DNA of 64,000 bases, from NCBI RefSeq assembly GCF_028682175.1, contig NZ_JANHKS010000003.1, positions 1-64,000 on the forward strand, written 5' to 3'. Shown here piece by piece: positions 17,280 through 25,613 of the stretch (its first letter is position 1; each line of letters starts with the position of its first letter). Source of the stretch: Pseudomonas putida. Lineage in GTDB: Bacteria > Pseudomonadota > Gammaproteobacteria > Pseudomonadales > Pseudomonadaceae. The notes beneath the pieces are model-generated. The model had not been told where the DNA came from and did no database searches. It saw only the letters and a program-made list of their open reading frames with translations. A program made the position numbers and the translations under genes.

Positions 17280-19055
17280 ATGATCCAACCCGCACGTCGC
17301 CATTCCTTCGCTCTTGGCCTGTTGGTCAGCGCCATCCTGTCGTCTGGCAGCGTCATGGCTGCCGTGACCGATGAAGAGATTCTCCAGGATCCCAAGAATC
17401 CCGAGCAGATCGTCACCAACGGCCTGGGCGTCCAGGGCCAGCGCTTCAGCCCGCTAGACATCATCAACACGCAGAACGTCAAGGAACTGCGGCCGGTCTG
17501 GGCGTTCTCCTTCGGCGGGGAAAAACAGCGCGGCCAGCAGGCGCAGCCGCTGGTCAAGGACGGGGTGATGTACCTCACCGGCTCCTACTCGCGGGTGTTC
17601 GCCGTGGATGCGCGCACCGGCAAGAAACTCTGGCAGTACGATGCGCGGCTGCCCGACGACATCCGTCCCTGCTGTGACGTGATCAACCGTGGCGTGGCGC
17701 TGTACGGCGACCTCGTGTATTTCGGCACCCTGGACGCCAAGCTCGTGGCGCTGAACAAGGACACCGGCAAGGTGGTCTGGAGCAAGCAGGTGGCCGATCA
17801 CAAGGCCGGCTATTCGATCAGTGCGGCGCCGATGATCGTCAACGGCAAGCTGATTACCGGCGTGGCCGGTGGCGAGTTCGGCGTGGTGGGCAAGGTCGAG
17901 GCCTACGATCCGAAAAACGGCACGCTGCTGTGGTCTAGGCCGACGGTCGAGGGCAACATGGGCTACGTCTACAAGGACGGTCAGGCCGTGGAAAACGGCA
18001 TCTCGGGCGGCGAGGCGAACAAGACCTGGCCGGGCGATCTGTGGAAGACCGGCGGCGCCGCGCCGTGGCTGGGTGGTTACTACGACCCCAGCAACAACCA
18101 GATCCTGATCGGCACCGGCAACCCTTCGCCGTGGAACTCGCACATGCGCCCGGGGGACAACCTGTATTCCTCCTCAAGGCTGTCGCTCAATCCCGATGAC
18201 GGCACCATCAAGTGGCACTTCCAGAGCACGCCCCACGATGGCTGGGACTTCGACGGCGTCAACGAGCTGATCTCCTTCGACTATCAGGAAAACGGCAAGA
18301 CCGTGCAGGCCGCCGCCACCGCCGACCGCAACGGCTTCTTCTATGTGCTCAACCGCAAGGACGGCAAGTTTATCCGGGGCTTCCCGTTCGCCGACAAGAT
18401 CACTTGGGCCAAGGGCCTGGACAAGGACGGCCGGCCGATCTACATCGACGAAAGCCGTCCGGGTGCGCCGGACGGTGAAGCCAAGGGCACGGCGGCATTC
18501 GTGGCGCCAGCGTTCCTGGGGGCGAAGAACTGGATGCCGATGGCCTACAGCCCCGACACCGGGCTGTTCTACGTGCCGGGCAACGAGTGGGGCATGGACA
18601 TCTGGAACGAAGGCATCGCCTACAAGAAAGGCGCGGCGTTCCTGGGGGCAGGCTTCACCATCAAGCCGCTGAACGAGGACTACATCGGCGTGCTGCGCGC
18701 CATCGATCCGAAGACCGGCAAGGAAGTCTGGCGCCACAAGAACTATGCGCCGCTGTGGGGCGGGGTGCTCGCGACCAAGGGCAACCTGGTGTTCACCGGT
18801 ACACCGGAGGGCTTCCTGCAGGCGTTCAACGCCAAGACCGGGGAGAAAGTCTGGGAATTCCAGACCGGCTCCGGCGTGCTGGGCTCACCCGTGACCTGGG
18901 AGATGGACGGCGAGCAATACGTCTCGGTGCTCTCCGGCTGGGGCGGCGCGGTGCCGCTGTGGGGCGGCGAGGTGGCCAAGCGGGTCAAGGACTTCAACCA
19001 GGGCGGCATGCTCTGGACGTTCAAGTTGCCCAAGGAATTGGTGACCAAACGCTAA
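17280..19055 (+). CDS. pedH: PQQ-dependent alcohol dehydrogenase, lanthanide-type (PedH-like)
   Basis: A 591-residue eight-bladed quinoprotein dehydrogenase, secreted to the periplasm (signal peptide about 27 residues), oxidising primary alcohols and aldehydes with PQQ. The catalytic base is D323 and D325 follows two residues later (WDFDG); this extra Asp is the recognised mark of lanthanide-binding enzymes, and both numbers match PedH of P. putida KT2440. The vicinal disulfide pair C131-C132 (RPCCDV) is present. Tryptophan-docking repeats are visible along the chain. Electrons would pass to the PedF cytochrome. AGAGG precedes the ATG. No calcium-type PedE/ExaA gene is in the window. Confidence 0.92.
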   Translation: MIQPARRHSFALGLLVSAILSSGSVMAAVTDEEILQDPKNPEQIVTNGLGVQGQRFSPLDIINTQNVKELRPVWAFSFGGEKQRGQQAQPLVKDGVMYLTGSYSRVFAVDARTGKKLWQYDARLPDDIRPCCDVINRGVALYGDLVYFGTLDAKLVALNKDTGKVVWSKQVADHKAGYSISAAPMIVNGKLITGVAGGEFGVVGKVEAYDPKNGTLLWSRPTVEGNMGYVYKDGQAVENGISGGEANKTWPGDLWKTGGAAPWLGGYYDPSNNQILIGTGNPSPWNSHMRPGDNLYSSSRLSLNPDDGTIKWHFQSTPHDGWDFDGVNELISFDYQENGKTVQAAATADRNGFFYVLNRKDGKFIRGFPFADKITWAKGLDKDGRPIYIDESRPGAPDGEAKGTAAFVAPAFLGAKNWMPMAYSPDTGLFYVPGNEWGMDIWNEGIAYKKGAAFLGAGFTIKPLNEDYIGVLRAIDPKTGKEVWRHKNYAPLWGGVLATKGNLVFTGTPEGFLQAFNAKTGEKVWEFQTGSGVLGSPVTWEMDGEQYVSVLSGWGGAVPLWGGEVAKRVKDFNQGGMLWTFKLPKELVTKR

Positions 19056-19385
19056 CGCTAATAAAGCCCCGTAGCAGCACGGCTTGCCGGCGGGATCGTT
19101 CTCGAGGACGCCCCCGCCGGCAAGCCGTGCTGCTACGGTACGCGGTTGACCCCCCATCTCGGTAACACCCACCCCCCGTAGCAGCCGGGCTTGCCCGCGG
19201 GGCGATTCTGAAGACGCCGACGCCGGCAAGCCGTGCTGCTACGGTACGCGGTTGATCCCCCATCTCGGTAACACCCACGCCCCGTAGCAGCCGGGCTTGC
19301 CCGCGGGGCGATTCTGAAGACGCCGACGCCGGCAAGCCGGACTGCTACGGTTTCGGGGGTGAGCTTCGGGACACCCGGATCCCTT

Positions 19386-19471
19386 GTAGGAGCGCGCTTG
19401 CCTGCGACTGCGATCTATCAGTTGCAAAAGAGTCGCTGAGCTGGCGCGGTCGCGGGCAAGCGCGCTCCTAC
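19386..19471. repeat. REPIN, class GTAGGAGCGCGCTTGCCCGCGA
   Basis: Inverted arms GTAGGAGCGCGCTTGCCTGC and TCGCGGGCAAGCGCGCTCCT flank a 42-bp centre. Same class as 83-169 and 38962-39056. Confidence 0.85.
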
Positions 19472-19516
19472 AGGTTTGGCGGTGGAGGCTTCCCGCTACC
19501 AATCCCCACCCCAATC

Positions 19517-19531
19517 AGTGCCAAAGTACTA
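19517..19531 (+). promoter_or_regulatory. shared 15-bp motif, site D
   Basis: AGTGCCAAAGTACTA, 70 bases upstream of pqqA and on its coding strand. Confidence 0.4.
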
Positions 19532-19601
19532 TTCGCCCAAATGCGCACCCATGCGCTAATGAACCTGCCGGATCAACCCGGTCCAACAAGAGGAAAGGCC
19601 C

Positions 19602-19673
19602 ATGTGGAAAAAACCTGCGTTCACCGATTTGCGCATTGGTTTTGAAGTGACCATGTACTTCGCCAGCCGCTGA
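19602..19673 (+). CDS. pqqA: PqqA, precursor peptide of the cofactor PQQ
   Basis: A 23-residue peptide beginning [10 protein letters not shown] and ending MYFASR. E15 and Y19 (in EVTMY) are the glutamate and tyrosine that the PqqE/PqqD machinery cross-links to make PQQ. The ribosome-binding site AGAGGAAAGG is excellent. No pqqB, C, D or E lies within the window, so it is a stand-alone copy. It has its own upstream motif (site D) and a hairpin terminator 8 bases after the stop, forming a one-gene unit between the dehydrogenase and ercA. It most likely boosts precursor supply when the quinoprotein is made. Confidence 0.93.
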   Translation: MWKKPAFTDLRIGFEVTMYFASR

Positions 19674-19681
19674 TCGGCATT

Positions 19682-19711
19682 CCCGGTCAATCGCCGTGTT
19701 GGCCGGGTTTT
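19682..19711 (+). terminator. rho-independent terminator of pqqA
   Basis: CCCGGTCAA pairs with TTGGCCGGG (one G-U pair) around an 8-base loop and is followed at once by TTTT. It begins 8 bases after the pqqA stop. Confidence 0.75.
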
Positions 19712-19830
19712 CCCCTCGCCCCAGGACCTCTGCCATGAGCCGACACCGTCAGTCATTGGTCCTATTGCATTACCCCGCAGATGCTCTAGGCTGGCGCTCA
19801 TTCGCTGATAACAACAAGAATGCGCCTGAT

Positions 19831-20994
19831 ATGAGCCAGAGCCTCAACCAGCTTCGCAAATTCGTGTCCCCGGAAATCATCTTTGGTGCGGGCAGCCGGC
19901 ACAGCGTCGGCAACTACGCCAAGACTTTCGGTGCGCGCAAGGTCCTTCTGGTCAGCGACCCCGGCGTGATCGCCGCCGGCTGGGTCGCTGATGTCGAAGC
20001 CAGCCTGCAGGCCCAGGGCATCGACTACGTGATCTACAGCGGCGTATCGCCCAACCCCCGGGTTGAGGAGGTCATGCTCGGCGCCGAGCTGTACCGCGAG
20101 CACCATTGCGACGTGATTGTCGCCGTGGGCGGTGGCAGCCCCATGGATTGCGGCAAGGGCATCGGCATCGCCGTGGCCCACGGTCGCAACATCCTGGAGT
20201 TCGAAGGCGTGGACACCATTCGTGTGCCCAGCCCGCCGCTGATCCTGATCCCGACCACCGCAGGCACCTCCGCGGACGTTTCGCAGTTCGTGATCATTTC
20301 CGATCAGCAGGAGCGCATGAAGTTTTCCATCGTCAGCAAGGCGGTGGTGCCCGATGTGTCGCTGATCGATCCTGAAACCACCCTGAGCATGGACCCGTTT
20401 CTGTCGGCCTGTACCGGCATCGATGCGCTGGTGCATGCCATCGAGGCCTTCGTGTCCACCGGCCACGGCCCGCTGACCGACCCCCACGCGCTGGAAGCCA
20501 TGCGCCTGATCAACGGCAACCTGGTGCAGATGATCGCCACCCCGGCGGATATCGCCTTGCGCGAGAAGGTCATGCTGGGCAGCATGCAGGCGGGGCTTGC
20601 GTTCTCCAACGCGATCCTCGGCGCGGTGCACGCCATGTCCCACAGCCTGGGCGGCTTTCTCGACCTGCCCCATGGCTTGTGCAATGCGGTGCTGGTCGAG
20701 CACGTGGTGGCGTTCAACTACAACTCGGCGCCGGATCGCTTCAAGGTGATCGCCGAAACCCTGGGCATCGACTGTCGGGGACTGAGCCACGCCGCCATCA
20801 GCAAGCGCCTGGTGGAACATCTGATTACGCTGAAGCACCAGGTCGGATTCCATGAAACCCTGGGCCTGCAAGGCGTGCGTACCAGTGACATTCCGTTTCT
20901 GTCGCGCCATGCCATGGACGATCCGTGCATCCTGACCAACCCCCGCGTTTCCAGCCTGCGGGACGTCGAAGTGGTGTATGGCGAAGCTCTCTGA
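19831..20994 (+). CDS. ercA: iron-containing alcohol dehydrogenase, ErcA-like
   Basis: A 387-residue family III (iron) alcohol dehydrogenase. The NAD motif GGGSPMD is at residues 100-106. Metal ligands align with FucO: D198, H202, H267 and H281. In P. aeruginosa and P. putida the ErcA homologue beside the kinase ErcS has been linked to regulation of ethanol oxidation. The start at 19831 gives the normal family length; an in-frame start at 19735 would add 32 unconserved residues. It overlaps the kinase gene by 17 bases, so they are translated together. Confidence 0.87.
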   Translation: MSQSLNQLRKFVSPEIIFGAGSRHSVGNYAKTFGARKVLLVSDPGVIAAGWVADVEASLQAQGIDYVIYSGVSPNPRVEEVMLGAELYREHHCDVIVAVGGGSPMDCGKGIGIAVAHGRNILEFEGVDTIRVPSPPLILIPTTAGTSADVSQFVIISDQQERMKFSIVSKAVVPDVSLIDPETTLSMDPFLSACTGIDALVHAIEAFVSTGHGPLTDPHALEAMRLINGNLVQMIATPADIALREKVMLGSMQAGLAFSNAILGAVHAMSHSLGGFLDLPHGLCNAVLVEHVVAFNYNSAPDRFKVIAETLGIDCRGLSHAAISKRLVEHLITLKHQVGFHETLGLQGVRTSDIPFLSRHAMDDPCILTNPRVSSLRDVEVVYGEAL

Positions 20995-22705
20995 CGGCCA
21001 GGGTGCGCTCAATGCGTTGCTCGGGCTGGGCAACCATTCGACGCGCAAAAGCCATTACCCCGAGCTGACCCTGCGCCTCGGTGAGCTTGAAACCGAGCGC
21101 AACCGTTATAAGTGGTTGTTCGACCATGCCGTGCACGGCATCTTCCAGGCCAGCCTGCACGAAGGCTTGCGCGCGGCCAACCCGGCACTGGCGCGCATGC
21201 TCGGCTACCGCGACGAGCAGGAAATGCTGCTGTTCCTGCATGACTTGGCTGGCACGCTGTTCATCGGGGCCCAGGTCGAGCTGAACGCAATCGCCCATGT
21301 CCTGCAACGCGAGCGTAGCCTGCAAGGTTACGAAACGCGCCTGCGGCGCAAGGACGGCACTTACGTCGAGGTGCTGATGAACCTGCTGCTCAAGCCTGAC
21401 GAAGACGGCCTGTTCGAAGGCTTCGTCGCCGACATCACCGAGCGCAAGCAGGCCCAGCAGCGCTTGCAGGAACTCAACGACCAGCTGGAATTGCGCGTCG
21501 CAGCGCGCACCGATGAGCTGCTGGAAACCAACCGCAAGCTGCAGAAACAGATCGCCCGGCGCGAGCGCATCGAACGCGACCTGCGCGAGGCTCGGGATGC
21601 CGCCGAAGCAGCCAACCGCAGCAAGGACAAATACCTCGCGGCGGCCAGCCATGACCTGTTGCAGCCGTTGAATGCCGCGCGGCTGCTGATCGCCACACTG
21701 CGCGAGCGGACCCTGCCCGGCGCCGAGCACCTGCTGGTGGAGCGTACGCATCAGGCACTGGAGGGCGCGGAGGATCTGCTCACCGACCTGCTGGACATCT
21801 CCAAGCTGGACCGCGCTGCGGTACAGCCTGATATCGACCTGTACCGGCTGGACGAGGTGCTGGCGCCGCTGGTGTCGGAATTCGAATCGGTGGCCTCGGC
21901 GGCCGGGTTGACGTTGCGCGCTCGCATCGGCCAGTTCGCCGTGCGCACCGACCTGCGCCTGCTGACGCGCATCTTGCGCAACTTTCTCAGCAACGCCTGT
22001 CGCTACACTGACCATGGCAGCATCCTGCTGGCGGCGCGCAAGCGCGGGGACCGGTTGCGGATCGAGGTGTGGGATACCGGCAGGGGGATTGCCGCCGACC
22101 GGCTGGGGTCGATCTTTCTGGAGTTCAACCAGCTGGACGTCGGGCGTGCGGCCGATCGCAAGGGCGTCGGGTTGGGGCTGGCAATCGTCGAACGCATCGG
22201 GCGGATTCTTGGCAGTCCGATTCTGGTTCGCTCGCAACCTGGCGTGGGCTCGGTGTTCGCCATCGACGTGCCACTTTCCGAAGAGATGCCAGCGCCGATC
22301 AGCGTCGCGGTGCAGCAGTTGCCAGGCGCAGGCAACCCCTTGCCGGGGCGGCGCTTGCTGGTGCTCGACAATGAAACCAGCATCCTGGAAAGCATGGCGG
22401 CGTTACTGGGGCAGTGGGGCTGCGAGGTCCTGACCGCCACGGACAAGGCATCGTGCTACAGCGTCCTGCAGGGCCGTGCACCGGAGCTGATCCTGTTCGA
22501 CTTTCATCTGGACCACGGGGTGTTGGGCTGCGACGTGGTGGCCCATATCCGCAAGCATTTTGCCTGCGAAATTCCCTGCGTGATGATCACCGCCGACCGC
22601 ACCGACCTGTGCCGCCGCTCATTGCAGAAACTCAACGCGCCGCTGCTCAACAAACCGGTGAAACCTGGCAAGTTGCGGGCGGTGGTGAGTCAGTTGTTGG
22701 GGTGA
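20978..22705 (+). CDS. hybrid sensor histidine kinase, ErcS-like (PAS-HisKA-HATPase-REC)
   Basis: A 575-residue soluble hybrid kinase without membrane segments. A PAS domain spans about residues 40-157, a coiled coil 158-215, phospho-acceptor H225 (AASHDLLQPL), the ATPase domain to about 435 (N-box NFLSNACRY, G-boxes DTGRG and GVGLG), and a C-terminal receiver with D508 (LILFDFHLD). It has the architecture and position of the ErcS-type kinase at the end of the P. putida ped region. It may sense cytoplasmic redox or aldehyde state and feed a LuxR-type regulator. Confidence 0.85.
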   Translation: MAKLSDGQGALNALLGLGNHSTRKSHYPELTLRLGELETERNRYKWLFDHAVHGIFQASLHEGLRAANPALARMLGYRDEQEMLLFLHDLAGTLFIGAQVELNAIAHVLQRERSLQGYETRLRRKDGTYVEVLMNLLLKPDEDGLFEGFVADITERKQAQQRLQELNDQLELRVAARTDELLETNRKLQKQIARRERIERDLREARDAAEAANRSKDKYLAAASHDLLQPLNAARLLIATLRERTLPGAEHLLVERTHQALEGAEDLLTDLLDISKLDRAAVQPDIDLYRLDEVLAPLVSEFESVASAAGLTLRARIGQFAVRTDLRLLTRILRNFLSNACRYTDHGSILLAARKRGDRLRIEVWDTGRGIAADRLGSIFLEFNQLDVGRAADRKGVGLGLAIVERIGRILGSPILVRSQPGVGSVFAIDVPLSEEMPAPISVAVQQLPGAGNPLPGRRLLVLDNETSILESMAALLGQWGCEVLTATDKASCYSVLQGRAPELILFDFHLDHGVLGCDVVAHIRKHFACEIPCVMITADRTDLCRRSLQKLNAPLLNKPVKPGKLRAVVSQLLG

Positions 22706-22721
22706 TACCAGGATCAACAAA

Positions 22722-22880
22722 CCGTAGCAGCACGGCCGGGCGGCGCTCCGCTTGCCGGCGTCGGCGATTTCGAAGACGCCCCCGCCGGCAAGCCGTGCTG
22801 CTACGGTACGCGGTTGACCACCCATCTCGGTAACATCCACGCCCCCGTAGCAGCCGGGCTTGCCCGCGGGAGCGATTTTG
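22722..22880. repeat. GTAGCAG-class REPIN plus adjoining REP unit
   Basis: The first REPIN (22722-22806) carries a 15-base insertion, CGGGCGGCGCTCCGC, in its left arm. It is followed by a copy of the 106-bp unit seen at 19141-19352 (CGCGGTTGACCACCCATCTC onward) ending in a further REP arm near 22877. No gene in this gap. Confidence 0.75.
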
Positions 22881-22902
22881 AAGCGGGTGGAGGCTGCGGG
22901 AT

Positions 22903-23901
22903 TCAGCCGCCGGTCATGTTCATGAACCGCACCACCTGCACATCGTCGTTGATCTCGAAATTGTGCTTGTACGGTTTCAGCTTCATGGCCTGGATGATTG
23001 CGTTTTCAAGCTTCTGCGGTTGGCCGGGGTTGGCGCGCAGGACGGCTTTGAGGTCGGCGGAGTGCTCGTTCCCCAGGCACAGCAGCAGCCGTCCTTCCAC
23101 GGTGACGCGGACGCGGTTGCAGGTGGCGCAGAAGTTATGGCTGTGGGGCGAGATGAAGCCGATGCGGATGTCCGGGGCTTCGGCCAGGCGCCAGTAGCGC
23201 GACGGGCCCTGGGTCGATTCGGTCGAATTGATGAGCGTGTAGCGTTCGGCGATGCGCTCGCGCACCTGATCGCTGGAGAAAAACGACTCGGCGCGGCTGT
23301 GTTCGCTGATGACACCCAGCGGCATTTCTTCGATGAAGGTGATGTCCAGGCCGCGATCGATGGCGAAGGCCACCAGGTCGTTGATCTCGTGGTCGTTACG
23401 GCCCTGCATCACCACGCAGTTGAGCTTGGTGTGGGTGAACCCGGCAGCATTGGCCGCATCGATACCGGCAATGACCTTGCTCAGGTCACCGGTGCGGGTC
23501 AATTCCTTGAAACGCACGGGATCAAGGCTGTCCAGGCTGATGTTCAGGCGCTTGAGACCGGCCTCGAACAGGGGCGCCGCAAGTTTTTCCAGCTGCGAGC
23601 CGTTGGTGGTCATGCACAGCTCGCGCAGGCCGGGCAGGGCGGCGATGTTCTTGCACAGGCCGACGATCCCCGCGCGCACCAGGGGCTCGCCGCCGGTCAG
23701 GCGAATCTTCTTGGTGCCCAGTGCCACGAAGCGCTCGGCGATCTGCTGGATCTCTTCCAGCGACAGCACCTGCTGGCGGGGCAGGAAGGTCATGTCCTCG
23801 GCCATGCAGTACACGCAGCGAAAATCGCAGCGATCAGTCACCGAGAGGCGAACGTAATCGACTTTGCGTGAATAGCCGTCTATGAGGACTCGATCCGACA
23901 T
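22903..23901 (-). CDS. moaA: GTP 3',8-cyclase MoaA (molybdenum cofactor biosynthesis)
   Basis: A 332-residue radical SAM enzyme making the first pterin intermediate of molybdenum cofactor from GTP. The N-terminal cluster is C25-x3-C29-x2-C32 (CDFRCVYC); the second cluster lies in CATCNRVRV and LLLCLG; the C-terminus is the conserved double glycine. Length is normal. Pseudomonads often carry moaA copies apart from the main moa operon; no other moa gene is here. Confidence 0.93.
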   Translation of the reverse strand: MSDRVLIDGYSRKVDYVRLSVTDRCDFRCVYCMAEDMTFLPRQQVLSLEEIQQIAERFVALGTKKIRLTGGEPLVRAGIVGLCKNIAALPGLRELCMTTNGSQLEKLAAPLFEAGLKRLNISLDSLDPVRFKELTRTGDLSKVIAGIDAANAAGFTHTKLNCVVMQGRNDHEINDLVAFAIDRGLDITFIEEMPLGVISEHSRAESFFSSDQVRERIAERYTLINSTESTQGPSRYWRLAEAPDIRIGFISPHSHNFCATCNRVRVTVEGRLLLCLGNEHSADLKAVLRANPGQPQKLENAIIQAMKLKPYKHNFEINDDVQVVRFMNMTGG

Positions 23902-23933
23902 GGTGTGCTCGAGAGTGCTGCGTGGCTTGGGCT

Positions 23934-24090
23934 AGGCTCTGTACGAAAAGTCTTGATACTCGGTCATGCTGCGTTGAAAACAGCCTCGGAATGCTCATTT
24001 ACAACCCGTAAAGTCGGGCGCGACCCCGGCCGTTCCTCGGCTGTTTTCGCCTTGCCTTACCTTCGTCTCAAAACTTTTCGTACAGAGCCT
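23934..24090. mobile_element. MITE-like palindromic element with 18-bp terminal inverted repeats
   Basis: AGGCTCTGTACGAAAAGT at 23934-23951 is exactly inverted at 24073-24090. The two halves stay imperfectly complementary further in (GAAAACAGCC on both arms), so the whole 157 bases could fold into one long hairpin. No open reading frame is inside and no clear target duplication is visible. It sits between the starts and ends of moaA and the antiporter gene. Confidence 0.65.
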
Positions 24091-24179
24091 TGTGACGATC
24101 ATCGCAGCATTTGCAGCTTGTGCAAATCGCTAGTTCTGATGGGCTGATCGACGCTGTCTATCGCCTGCCCGGCAGGCGT

Positions 24180-25526
24180 CTAGCGCGGGGCTTTGGTCAT
24201 GCTGCGCTCATAGCGCTCCAGCAGCGGCTGGATGCTGATGCCATGCAAAAGGATGCTCAATGCCACTACCGATAACGTCAGGCTGACGGTGGTTTTGACG
24301 CTTTCCTCCGGCAAGCCGTGTGCCAACGCGTAACACAGGTAGAACAGAGTGCCGATGCCGCGGATGCCGAACCAGCCCACCAGCGCCTTTTGCGGCCGTG
24401 TCAGCAGGCTGCCCCGGATGATCAGCCAGACGCTCAGTGGGCGGATCACACAGAACAGCGCGAGCCCCAACCCCACCGCATGCCAGTCCCAATAGGACGC
24501 CACCACCGCGCCTAGCAGGGTGATCAGCAACACTTCCATGGCCCGTTCCACCAGGCTGCCGAACGCCAGCATGTCGCCCATCATCACCCCGGCGGCCAGT
24601 TGCGACTGGCTCAGTTCGTCGTGGCGGGTGACCGTGCCGGCCTGGGGTTCGCTGTCCATGTGACCCAGCACGGGCCGGGCCACCTGTTCGGCGGGAACGT
24701 CGGAGCCGGTGGTTCGCACCTCGGCATGGCGCAGCCCCAGGCCCGCAGCGAACACCGAGAGAAAACCGAAGGCCCCCAGACCCTGGGCGACGACATAGGC
24801 CATGGCAATCAGCGCAAGGGCCAGAAAATCGTTGGGCGAGGTGGTGCTGTCGGCATTGCGGATGCGCAGGTAGATCATCAGGTGCCCCACGCCACGGCCC
24901 AGGCCATAGCCGATCAACAGCCCGACCGGCACGCCCCAGAGGATGTTCTTCAGCAGCCAGCCCTGCACCCAGGAAAAATCCCCGGCGCCGTGGCTGACGC
25001 AGAGCAGCGCAAAGATCACGAACGGAAAGGCCGTCCCGTCGTTGAGCCCGGCCTCACCCGACAGGCCAAAACGCACGCGGTCGAAGTCCTGAGCATGGTT
25101 GACCTGCACCATGCCGGCCAGCACCGGATCGGTGGGCGACAGCATCGCCCCCAGCAGCAGCGCAATGGCCCACGGCACATCGAGCAGGTAATGGGCGACC
25201 AGGGCCACCCCGACAATACTGGCGAGCATGACCGGCACCGCCAGCAGATACGCCGAGTGCCAGGCCTTGCGATTGAGCGGCAGGCGCAGTTTGATCCCGG
25301 TATTGAACAGCGAAAACAGCACCGCCACTTCGGTGAGGCGTTCCAGCCAGTGCCGGGCGTCGTGGATGTCCAGTTCGACCAGCGCCAGCCCCCAGGGGCC
25401 TATCCCTGCGCCAAAGGCCAGGCACACCGCAGAGGTGGTGACCGGCAGCCAGCGCAAGTACGAAGATGTCAGTGCCAGCAGCATCAGCAGGACACCGAGT
25501 ACCGTCATGCAAAGAATGAAACTCAT
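24180..25526 (-). CDS. cation:proton antiporter (CPA1 family)
   Basis: A 448-residue inner-membrane protein with about 12 hydrophobic segments from the first residue on. The conserved SPTDPVLA (about residue 130) and GEAGLNDGTAFP (about 155) are the core motifs of Na+/H+ exchangers of the NhaP/CPA1 type. A hydrophilic loop (about 272-305) interrupts the membrane part. Stands alone; ion specificity cannot be decided from sequence. Confidence 0.88.
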   Translation of the reverse strand: MSFILCMTVLGVLLMLLALTSSYLRWLPVTTSAVCLAFGAGIGPWGLALVELDIHDARHWLERLTEVAVLFSLFNTGIKLRLPLNRKAWHSAYLLAVPVMLASIVGVALVAHYLLDVPWAIALLLGAMLSPTDPVLAGMVQVNHAQDFDRVRFGLSGEAGLNDGTAFPFVIFALLCVSHGAGDFSWVQGWLLKNILWGVPVGLLIGYGLGRGVGHLMIYLRIRNADSTTSPNDFLALALIAMAYVVAQGLGAFGFLSVFAAGLGLRHAEVRTTGSDVPAEQVARPVLGHMDSEPQAGTVTRHDELSQSQLAAGVMMGDMLAFGSLVERAMEVLLITLLGAVVASYWDWHAVGLGLALFCVIRPLSVWLIIRGSLLTRPQKALVGWFGIRGIGTLFYLCYALAHGLPEESVKTTVSLTLSVVALSILLHGISIQPLLERYERSMTKAPR

Positions 25527-25575
25527 TCGGCCTCGGTGTGCGAAAGTTGATGAACGATACCCAATGCTAAACCTT

Positions 25576-25609
25576 CAACCGGGCGGTGCATGCACCTACC
25601 GCCCGGTTG
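25576..25609 (-). terminator. strong stem-loop after the sorbosone dehydrogenase-like gene
   Basis: CAACCGGGCGGT and ACCGCCCGGTTG form a perfect 12-bp stem with a 10-base loop, 4 bases past the stop codon. On the minus strand the U-tract is short (AAGGTTTAG), so termination may be moderate or the stem may protect mRNA. Confidence 0.55.
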
Positions 25610-25613
25610 CACC

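Larger units (their letters stand above)
19056..19601. repeat. 546-bp intergenic region made of REP elements, with a 106-bp tandem duplication
   Basis: No gene fits here. A GTAGCAG-class REPIN spans about 19070-19138. A 106-bp unit beginning CGCGGTTGA then occurs twice in tandem (19141-19246, 19247-about 19352), each carrying a REP pair. A similar unit appears near 22807. A GTAGGAGCGCGC-class REPIN follows at 19386-19471. The last 130 bases hold motif site D and the promoter of pqqA. Confidence 0.85.

Noticed and set aside
19068..19472. Regularly spaced repeats that could suggest a CRISPR array
   Set aside because: Units are inverted REP pairs of different classes with variable spacing and shared spacers; no cas genes nearby.
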